Of a DNA stretch of 64,000 nucleotides, positions 57,556 to 64,000 are shown piece by piece. The number at the start of each line of letters is the position of its first letter. Position 1 is the stretch's first letter. The notes beneath the pieces were generated by a model. It was not told where the DNA came from, did not search any database, and worked only from the letters and a program-made list of their open reading frames with translations. This DNA comes from Pseudomonas sp. FP2335 (GTDB lineage Bacteria; Pseudomonadota; Gammaproteobacteria; Pseudomonadales; Pseudomonadaceae): positions 2,811,501 to 2,875,500 of the forward strand of contig NZ_CP117437.1 of NCBI RefSeq assembly GCF_030687535.1, read 5' to 3'. The translations under genes were made by a program, and so were the position numbers.

Positions 57556-60271
57556 AATCGACTGGGGTGGTTTGAAGCCGGAACAGGTCGCGAACTGGAT
57601 CAACTTCGACGCAGGCAATGACGCGTGGCAGTACTCGGGCCAGGACATCTCCATGCCCGCCCGGCAAATCGAAGGTGTTGCCGGTTTGTGGAACAAGTTG
57701 TCCATGCACAATGTGGCATTGCTGGCCGATGAGGTCGGCATGGGCAAGACGTTCCAGGCACTGGGCATCATCGCGTTGCTGTGGAAGCTGAAGCCCAATG
57801 CCAAGGTGCTGGTCATGGCTCCCAGGGAAGACATCTGCCACCAGTGGGCGCGTGAGTATGCCGCGTTCCTACGCGATCACTATAAAGGCGGTTCGCACCT
57901 GACCTGCAATGGGCCTGAGAAAAAGCCGTTGCACGAGGCGCAGATTTACAAGCGGCTTCGTGAACTGAGTGATGCGGTTAAGGAGGGCAGCGGGCAGTTT
58001 TACTTCACCACTATCCATTCCCTCAGCAACCTGGTTGAGTGGCATGACAAGCAATCGGGTGATGTGGCCGGCAAAGCCCAGGTTGAGGCTGCCAGGATTC
58101 ACCGTGAGCTCAAGTCATCGCTGGGAAACAAGGGTTTCGACCTAGTCGTGGTGGATGAGGCTCATTATTTCCGTAATGCCGATGGCGGTTCTCAACGTGC
58201 CAAGGCCGCACGCAAGTTCTTCGGGGAAGTGGGGGGGCGGCTCGGGCAGAAAGTTTTGTTGCTTACCGCGACGCCCAGCCATTCCTCGCTTCGGGACATA
58301 GCCTCCATTCTCGGCTACTTCATCGACCCACCGGCTGACGGGTCGCAACCCGCTCCGGATAAGCTGCTGACCCAGTATGCATTGCGTCGTTTGCGCCTGA
58401 TGCAGGGGGCTGAGGGTTACCGTAACAAATATAACTACCGTCATGAAAAAACGCTGCCAGCCAGTTTCCATAACAACCCCGAGGCCGAGATGTTTTTCGC
58501 GCTGTACCAGAAGAAGCTGGTGCAGCAACAAGGCCATAAAAGTGGCGGCCGCAGGTTCCTGTACGGCTATCTCGAAGGCTTCGAGTCCGTTGGTACCCAG
58601 CCAGGTAGCGCGGCCAGCGCGACCGCACCGCTGGAACAGGAACATTCCGCTCAGGCATTTTCCGGTGCCCCGGATACGGGGATCCTGACTCAGCTTACCC
58701 AGCTGCACCGTGAGTACTTCCAAAGCCACCCTGATCATCCCAAGTACGACACGTTGATGCTTGAATGCCAGCCCGAGGATGTCTTCGACACGCGAATACC
58801 ATTGCACGAGCACAAGCACCTGGTATTTGTGCGGCGGATCGCTTCGGTGCGGGAAATTACCCAGCGCATGAACGCGGACAGTGACCTGAAGCTGGCGCTG
58901 CGTATCGTCCAGGCCTGGCGTCCGGAAGACTCGGAAAGGCTGTTGAAGGGGTGGCAGAAGAAGAACTGGTCGCGGGCGTTTTTCAGCCGGTATGTCTGCC
59001 AGCAGACGGCCGAAGAATCGGACGACCAGGATCTTCTTCACGATGACGACCAGGCGCAAGCCATTGATGGCCTGGAGGGTGATGAAAAACTGGCCTCGCA
59101 CATTGCTGACCTGTTCGTAGTCAAGAAACAGGGAAAGGACCGCAGTACGGATTGCTCGAACTTCAGCTTGCGCTTGCGCAAGCCGGACAGTCTGTTTTCG
59201 TTGTTGCTGGAGCCGGCAAGTGACTACCGCAAGGGCGGATACACCGGGTATGACCGCAAGCGTGTGGGCGAGCGTAATCGGGACGACTATGGCGGTGCGG
59301 CGCTGCGAGCGCGTCTTGTGCTGCACGGGGAACACGCGTCGCCAGCGGGTGAACAATACGAAGAAATGATGCCGACCTTGTGGGGCCTGATGTATGAAGG
59401 GTTGCCTGATGCCACACGCCGGCGGCTGGAGGCGTGGTTGGCGCTTGGGCCACACGGCCGAGCGATTGCAGAAAATTTCGCCAATTATGTAAAAGCGGGT
59501 TTTCTGTTTGCCAGCCCGGTCATCATTGAGCTCTACAGTTGGTTCACGCTGTTTCGTCGCCAGCATGCGGGGGGCGATGCTCAACGCCGTTATCTGGATT
59601 TCATCGATTGGCTGAGCCCGCGCCTTCACGACTCGTCGATTCGGCAGTACTTCATTGCGGCCTTGGATTGCTTCGAGCAGATCTGTGGAAAGATCACGGC
59701 CCACGGGCTGGCCGACTGGAAAAAAGACTGGCGTATCCTTACCAGCCTGCAAAGCCCTGCCTGGTATGCCAGTAGTCATTCTGGCGATCGCCGGCGCTTG
59801 ATTCTCGGTTTTAACAGCCCGTTCTACCCCAACGTGCTGGTAGCGACTTCGGTCTTTCAGGAGGGTGTGAACCTGCATCTTCAATGCAGCAAGGTGCACC
59901 ACTACGGAATTGCCTGGACACCCGGTGACAACGAGCAGCGTGTCGGGCGTGTGGACAGGTTGTTCGGCCGGGTGAACCGGCAATTGCAGGAGAAGGGCGA
60001 GGCTGAGCTGGCGATCCACTATCCCTATCTCGCGCAGTCGTTCGACCAGGAACAACTGGCTTCATTCGTGATTCTCAAATACGCGGTCGAGGCGCGCATG
60101 GATGCCTGCCGACATACGTCGTTCGATGATGAAATCGACTTGCGCCATGTTGCCGATGACTGGAAGCGATACCTGCGAACGCCAGTGAAGGGGATGGATT
60201 CGGCGGACCCGTTCCCTGCGTGTTTTGGCACGGGGTCGGTTCCATTGGAGGCCTATAATCCGATTGAGTGA
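57548..60271 (+). CDS. SNF2/superfamily-2 helicase-like ATPase
   Basis: A protein of 907 residues. Helicase motifs in order: I, ADEVGMGKTFQALG (GMGKT 64-68); II, VVVDEAHYF (DEAH 203-206); III, LLLTATPSHS; and V-VI, TSVFQEGVNLH and EQRVGRVDRLFG (797-804). A long insertion, about residues 350-600, separates the two RecA-like lobes. Such enzymes translocate on double-stranded DNA and can remodel or present it to a nuclease. It overlaps the PLD gene by 8 bases and closes the three-gene operon, so it is the probable motor of the system. The start used is the ATG at 57548. Confidence 0.9.
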   Translation: MREIDWGGLKPEQVANWINFDAGNDAWQYSGQDISMPARQIEGVAGLWNKLSMHNVALLADEVGMGKTFQALGIIALLWKLKPNAKVLVMAPREDICHQWAREYAAFLRDHYKGGSHLTCNGPEKKPLHEAQIYKRLRELSDAVKEGSGQFYFTTIHSLSNLVEWHDKQSGDVAGKAQVEAARIHRELKSSLGNKGFDLVVVDEAHYFRNADGGSQRAKAARKFFGEVGGRLGQKVLLLTATPSHSSLRDIASILGYFIDPPADGSQPAPDKLLTQYALRRLRLMQGAEGYRNKYNYRHEKTLPASFHNNPEAEMFFALYQKKLVQQQGHKSGGRRFLYGYLEGFESVGTQPGSAASATAPLEQEHSAQAFSGAPDTGILTQLTQLHREYFQSHPDHPKYDTLMLECQPEDVFDTRIPLHEHKHLVFVRRIASVREITQRMNADSDLKLALRIVQAWRPEDSERLLKGWQKKNWSRAFFSRYVCQQTAEESDDQDLLHDDDQAQAIDGLEGDEKLASHIADLFVVKKQGKDRSTDCSNFSLRLRKPDSLFSLLLEPASDYRKGGYTGYDRKRVGERNRDDYGGAALRARLVLHGEHASPAGEQYEEMMPTLWGLMYEGLPDATRRRLEAWLALGPHGRAIAENFANYVKAGFLFASPVIIELYSWFTLFRRQHAGGDAQRRYLDFIDWLSPRLHDSSIRQYFIAALDCFEQICGKITAHGLADWKKDWRILTSLQSPAWYASSHSGDRRRLILGFNSPFYPNVLVATSVFQEGVNLHLQCSKVHHYGIAWTPGDNEQRVGRVDRLFGRVNRQLQEKGEAELAIHYPYLAQSFDQEQLASFVILKYAVEARMDACRHTSFDDEIDLRHVADDWKRYLRTPVKGMDSADPFPACFGTGSVPLEAYNPIE

Positions 60272-60292
60272 GGTTGGGAAGGTAGTTGCTGA

Positions 60293-60321
60293 GCTGGGCA
60301 TACGGACACAGCATGCCCAGC
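60293..60321 (+). terminator. stem-loop after the helicase gene
   Basis: GCTGGGCAT (60293-60301) and ATGCCCAGC (60313-60321) form a perfect 9-bp stem around an 11-base loop, 21 bases after the helicase stop. No T-run follows. Confidence 0.4.
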
Positions 60322-60389
60322 AAGCGCGGCCTTCCCGTTATTCCCGCGTACGAAGCCTTCCAACGCCCATCGTCGACCACAACCTCACC

Positions 60390-60415
60390 AAACCCAGGCA
60401 CCTTCGCCTGGGTTT
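60390..60415. terminator. bidirectional terminator between convergent operons
   Basis: AAACCCAGGC (60390-60399) and GCCTGGGTTT (60406-60415) form a perfect 10-bp stem with a 6-base loop. The A-rich and T-rich ends of the stem allow termination from both sides. It separates the helicase operon from the convergent large gene. Confidence 0.8.
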
Positions 60416-60422
60416 GCGCTGA

Positions 60423-63400
60423 TCATGCGTCCTGACTGTCGGAAATTCTGGTTATGTGGATCGCGTTCGCGCCATCGTCGCCGGTCAGATAAAGGCGCAG
60501 GGCAAAAAGCAAGTCCGGGGTATGATCACCTTCGGGTTTTTCGATATTGATCTGTACCCGGCAAGACAAAGCGACAGTCGATTGTGCAACGAGTTCGCTC
60601 ACCCGCTCGACGCTGCGGGCCAAGGCCTTGGTAATCTGCTGATGAGGCTGGAGCAACATCCTCAGTTGCATATCCGCTGCATCTCGCGTTCGAAGCACAC
60701 CCAGCAGGAGTTCAAGTAACTCGGTGGTTGTGCGCATCCAGTTGACAGCAGCTCTGTTGTCATCGGCACCTTTTATCCCCGGGCATGGATTGATCTGCCC
60801 CAACGCCAGGTTGAGAGACTTCAGCACCATTGTCATTTGGGTCGCTTCGAATTGTTCAACGAAGTGCCGGTCTCGCCAGATCGCACAAGCAAAGGTGCGC
60901 AGAACGCTTTCCGTGATGTTGCGCATGAGGCCCGAGAAAAGCGCCCGCTGCCAGGGTTGATCCAGGCGTCCCAGGGCGAAGCCAATGGCTTGTGGGTTGC
61001 GAATGCTGCCGTTCTCGAGCTGCCCGGACAGATGCTGGATGAAGCCACGTGGGACGTCCTTGTGCATGCAACACATCAGCACGAGAATTACGCTTTTCAC
61101 CGACGTTGGAAAATCGTTTTCCTGCAGCAGAGAAATGAGGTAATCGATATTGCTGCGGGCTGCTTTGGCAAAAACACCGGGGCAGTCGATATCGTCGATG
61201 GAGCGACCATCGCGCCATATCTGGATGATGGGGTAATAGACAGATTTGCGGATCTGGATAACGAGATTCTTGCTGGTTGTTTCGTCGAACCGCTTGAGTC
61301 GTTCCACCTCCTCGTGATACTCGCTGGCAACCCGACGGCCAGAGCATTTGCCGCCCTGCTCATGGCGTTCGTATGAAATGGTGTCGCCAACGCCAAAGTC
61401 CGTGTACACATGTCCGTCCAAGATATTTTTCTGATGGACGAACACTCGTTCCTGAGTGGCTCTGGTGGTAGCGAACGTGAAATAGCCTCCGTTCTTGTCA
61501 GGGCACCACTCCTTGTTGATCACGGCCTTGGCCCTGACCTTGGAACGTATGTAGATATCCTGGTCCAGTCGTGCGATCGCGCGGGTTATCCAGTTGAGCA
61601 AGTCAGTGGTTTCACTGCTGCCGGGTTTTGGCAAATGACGTAGATCGGCCCAGGCCATCGGAGCGGGGTACTCCGGAGCGGGGGCATCGGTGACGACCAG
61701 GTCCCTGGTACGTCGCCAGGTAGCCTGCACCTGTGCAAACGCGCCATTGCGCGGCATGAAGGTCAGCTGATAGGGGGCGTCCGCACCGTATTCGAACGTC
61801 AGGTGGAGCGCACAGTCGACACTTTCCTTAAGTGGAAACGCGCAGGAGTCTAGGCGGGCCGAGTAGCCCAAGTTTTCGCGGCTGTCGCCCAGGAAGAGGG
61901 GGAACTGGTAGAACGGCCTGTCCGCCGGGAGGGTGAAATCTTCCTTTACCTCTATGCTGACTGGCCTGCCACGGATCGGCGTGACCGTCGTGCCACGGGA
62001 CACCAGCTGGAAGAGCTGAGGACGTCCGTCCTTGAACACCTTGATCGTCAGTTCAGGTATCTCGTCGCGCCACAGGGGGATATCTCCCGCACGTTGTTGC
62101 AGCGTATGAAAATGAAGGCCTCCGGATACCGGGCTTTGCGTCAAGGTGATGGCGAAGGCGAAGCCGCCGATGCGCGGGTCCTGTTTCAGCACCGAGTTGT
62201 CGAGGGCGGGAGGCCTGGCGGCGATAGCTGGCGATTGCCATTGGCTCTGGCCATCGATGGACGTAATGGCGCAGCCGGGTTCCGACTCATCCGCTAGGGT
62301 GTCCGAAATGATCACCGAAGGATGCCGCTCCCAGTAGAAACCTCTGGTTTCCGGGAGTTTGTCCTTAAGGGCCGGGTCGAGCCTGGCGACCAGTTTCGTG
62401 ACGCAGGTTTTGCCGCCGACATTGTCGATCACGACTATCGGATAGCCAGCGCTCACTTTCGAGTAGTCCACGTGTTGAATCGCAGCGGCAATACTGCGCG
62501 GCAGGGGCACTGCGCCCTGGAAGCGAGCATTGAGATTGCGTCGGGTGACGTCGAGTTCGAAATCATTGAGGACATCGGGCACGAGCCAGATCAGCGTGTC
62601 GTGCCTGAACATCTCCTGCAGCCTGCCGGTGAAGGCGTGTGCGGCGCGCTCCAAGTGCTCGTGCGCGGCTTGGGAGAAGAACAGGTCCGTCGGGAATAGG
62701 GTCGTCACCTGCGGGTGCCGATAGATCGCGTCGGAGGTAAACAGGTCGAGTGCTACCTCGGCATCCTCGCCTTGCCATAGTTGCCATGCAAAAGAACCAG
62801 GTAGGTGCCTGGCCATTTTGCCCGCAGCATAGCGTGGGAGTGAGGTCGCCAGATCGACGCACACCGGTGTATGGATTTCGATCCTGGCGCCGCGCTTGAT
62901 CTTTTCCTGTACCGACTGCATCGCGACGCTGTTGAACCAAGGGCGGATCTCGCAGGTATCGAAGTTGAAGAAAACCGGCATGTCCGCCAGGCAGTGGCGG
63001 CCCTCGCTCCATATACGGCTGTAGGTGATCCAGCGATGCCGGGTCTGGCGACGTGCGTGGACCTCGGACAGGTCGCGAGCAGTGTCATCCTCCAGGGACT
63101 GCAGCCAACGCCAGGCGTCCCATACCTGTCGGTAATCGCGATGTGACAAAAGCGTGTTGTTGGGCGGCAGGTTCTCCCAGCGGCCAATGTCCCGCGCTTC
63201 GCCGGAGCGCAGCCAGGACAGAATCGTCAACAACAGGTCGTTCTGGTGTTCATGGCGCTCGACGCACAGCTCCAGGTATTGCGCCAGACGCACCATGCAT
63301 GCTTTGAACAGGCGGTTCTCCGGCAGGTCGACGGATTGGGAGCGCCGAACGCCTTGCAGATAGGGGTTGCCTGCTAGCTTTTCCTTCAGTGTGCGTCCCG

Positions 63401-63767
63401 GGCGATTGCTCAGCTTGATGAAGCTGTTGGCATCGAGTTCGCGTACCGCATGGGCGGGCAGTAAAGCGTGTTCCCGGCGAGGAGCCTCGTTGAGGCAGTG
63501 GACAAGCCGATCCACCGCCGCGCTGCAATGTTCGGTGATGCGCCACAGGCGGTCGCGGTACGGGGACCCGGCCTCGGGCGGTGAGTACCCTTCGATCCTG
63601 GCCAGAAACACCGACAGCGATTGCGGCAATGCCTGCCCGCTCCTGGGGTCGAAGTCGACGGCATGGCAGAACCAGTCCGACTGCTTGAGCACCTCGCTGA
63701 TGGCGGTGCTGTCGTGCGCCTTGTTGCGGGGCACGGAGTCAAGGCTCGACAGGTGCTCACTGGTCAT
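60423..63767 (-). CDS. large protein with DUF2357-like and actin/Hsp70-like segments, putative defence component
   Basis: A protein of 1114 residues without signal peptide or membrane helices. Around residues 115-165 the pattern IKLSNRPGRTLKEKLAGNPYL and SVDLPENRLFKACMVRLAQYL recalls DUF2357, the domain placed before McrC-type nucleases. Around residues 395-470 the order WLVPDVLNDFELDVTRRNL, LPRSIAAAIQHV and IVVIDNVGGKTCVTKLV resembles the second lobe of the actin/Hsp70 ATPase fold (a partner helix, then a DxGG-like phosphate loop with Asn in place of the usual Gly). The last 300 residues are helical. No PD-(D/E)xK motif was found by eye. Its start overlaps the end of the upstream gene by 11 bases. 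Both domain calls are weak resemblances; the function is unknown. Confidence 0.75.
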   Translation of the reverse strand: MTSEHLSSLDSVPRNKAHDSTAISEVLKQSDWFCHAVDFDPRSGQALPQSLSVFLARIEGYSPPEAGSPYRDRLWRITEHCSAAVDRLVHCLNEAPRREHALLPAHAVRELDANSFIKLSNRPGRTLKEKLAGNPYLQGVRRSQSVDLPENRLFKACMVRLAQYLELCVERHEHQNDLLLTILSWLRSGEARDIGRWENLPPNNTLLSHRDYRQVWDAWRWLQSLEDDTARDLSEVHARRQTRHRWITYSRIWSEGRHCLADMPVFFNFDTCEIRPWFNSVAMQSVQEKIKRGARIEIHTPVCVDLATSLPRYAAGKMARHLPGSFAWQLWQGEDAEVALDLFTSDAIYRHPQVTTLFPTDLFFSQAAHEHLERAAHAFTGRLQEMFRHDTLIWLVPDVLNDFELDVTRRNLNARFQGAVPLPRSIAAAIQHVDYSKVSAGYPIVVIDNVGGKTCVTKLVARLDPALKDKLPETRGFYWERHPSVIISDTLADESEPGCAITSIDGQSQWQSPAIAARPPALDNSVLKQDPRIGGFAFAITLTQSPVSGGLHFHTLQQRAGDIPLWRDEIPELTIKVFKDGRPQLFQLVSRGTTVTPIRGRPVSIEVKEDFTLPADRPFYQFPLFLGDSRENLGYSARLDSCAFPLKESVDCALHLTFEYGADAPYQLTFMPRNGAFAQVQATWRRTRDLVVTDAPAPEYPAPMAWADLRHLPKPGSSETTDLLNWITRAIARLDQDIYIRSKVRAKAVINKEWCPDKNGGYFTFATTRATQERVFVHQKNILDGHVYTDFGVGDTISYERHEQGGKCSGRRVASEYHEEVERLKRFDETTSKNLVIQIRKSVYYPIIQIWRDGRSIDDIDCPGVFAKAARSNIDYLISLLQENDFPTSVKSVILVLMCCMHKDVPRGFIQHLSGQLENGSIRNPQAIGFALGRLDQPWQRALFSGLMRNITESVLRTFACAIWRDRHFVEQFEATQMTMVLKSLNLALGQINPCPGIKGADDNRAAVNWMRTTTELLELLLGVLRTRDAADMQLRMLLQPHQQITKALARSVERVSELVAQSTVALSCRVQINIEKPEGDHTPDLLFALRLYLTGDDGANAIHITRISDSQDA

Positions 63768-64000
63768 GGCCGGTGATTCCCCCTTTCCTGGTGTTCTGCT
63801 CCAACGTCTTGCGCAGTTCGTCTCGTTTCTCCGGGGACCTCAGGTTCCAAGCCCTACGGCGCTCGTCAGGATCTGTCAGGCCGATGTTGAACAGTGACGG
63901 CGGTTCTTCCTGGGTGTTCGAGGCTGTGGGGGCAGGGTGGTCGACCTGTGTCGGCGCTGTTGACGAACCAGGCGCGTTGAGGTAGTTCGCCGATTGCCAG
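63757..64000 (-). CDS. partial gene at the right edge, co-transcribed with the large protein
   Basis: An open frame on the minus strand enters from the right edge and ends with TRKGGITGHDQ and a stop at 63757-63759, inside the first codons of the 1114-residue gene. About 80 C-terminal residues are visible: a Pro/Thr-rich linker (SSTAPTQVDHPAPTA) and a charged helix (DPDERRRAWNLRSPEKRDEL). The 11-base overlap indicates an operon. An ATPase or Hsp70-like partner would fit the context, but nothing in the visible part proves it. Confidence 0.65.
   Translation of the reverse strand, partial: WQSANYLNAPGSSTAPTQVDHPAPTASNTQEEPPSLFNIGLTDPDERRRAWNLRSPEKRDELRKTLEQNTRKGGITGHDQ

Noticed and set aside
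58142..60055. 637-codon open frame antisense to the helicase
   Set aside because: It mirrors the high-GC codon pattern of the helicase gene, has no domain-like sequence, and the sense frame carries all helicase motifs.

Overview
The window is Pseudomonas DNA, most like the P. fluorescens/P. chlororaphis group. The support is high-GC coding with dense, overlapping operons, a PobA/AraC-type PobR/PcaQ/PcaHG set, a CioAB-type oxidase, OprD- and OprB-like porins, and an aldoxime/nitrile operon whose proteins closely resemble those I know from P. chlororaphis B23. No rRNA, tRNA or CRISPR array was seen.

Layout. (1) 1-7.1 kb: a two-component system with a small downstream gene, an AraC regulator, and a divergent amine/amino-acid set (ornithine-cyclodeaminase-like protein, Rid protein, FAD oxidoreductase, alpha/beta hydrolase). 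(2) 7.2-8.05 kb: two gene remnants. (3) 8.07-19.4 kb: a complete aldoxime-nitrile-amide-acid-acyl-CoA operon on the minus strand (oxdA, outer-membrane channel, amidase, Fe-type nitrile hydratase alpha/beta, activator, soluble chemoreceptor, acyl-CoA synthetase, TetR), with a divergent AraC regulator and a tandem 21-bp operator. (4) 19.54-53.71 kb: a segment of about 34 kb bracketed by imperfect 123-bp direct repeats, with a truncated tyrosine integrase just inside the right repeat and broken genes at both ends, so probably a decayed integrative island. Its cargo is an aromatic nitrile/mandelate programme: mandelamide hydrolase, porins, benzoylformate decarboxylase, benzaldehyde-type dehydrogenases, arylacetonitrilase, (S)-mandelate dehydrogenase, a ketopantoate-reductase-family protein that may oxidise (R)-mandelate, transporters, pobA/pobR, pcaQ/pcaHG, a coniferyl-alcohol-dehydrogenase-type SDR under a sigma-54 regulator, and a cysI-DUF934-cioAB block. 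CioAB is a cyanide-tolerant oxidase, which fits breakdown of cyanogenic mandelonitrile. (5) 53.97-64 kb: an IS5-family remnant, then an unknown protein/PLD nuclease/SNF2-type helicase operon, converging on a 1114-residue protein with an apparent actin/Hsp70-like segment and a partial gene running off the right edge. I read this end as an anti-phage or anti-plasmid defence locus.

The genes together suggest a plant-associated strain that takes up aldoximes, nitriles and cyanohydrin-derived compounds, turns them into acids and then into benzoate/protocatechuate-level intermediates, and tolerates the cyanide released. Benzoate dioxygenase genes, mandelate racemase, hydroxynitrile lyase and the lower beta-ketoadipate genes are not in the window.
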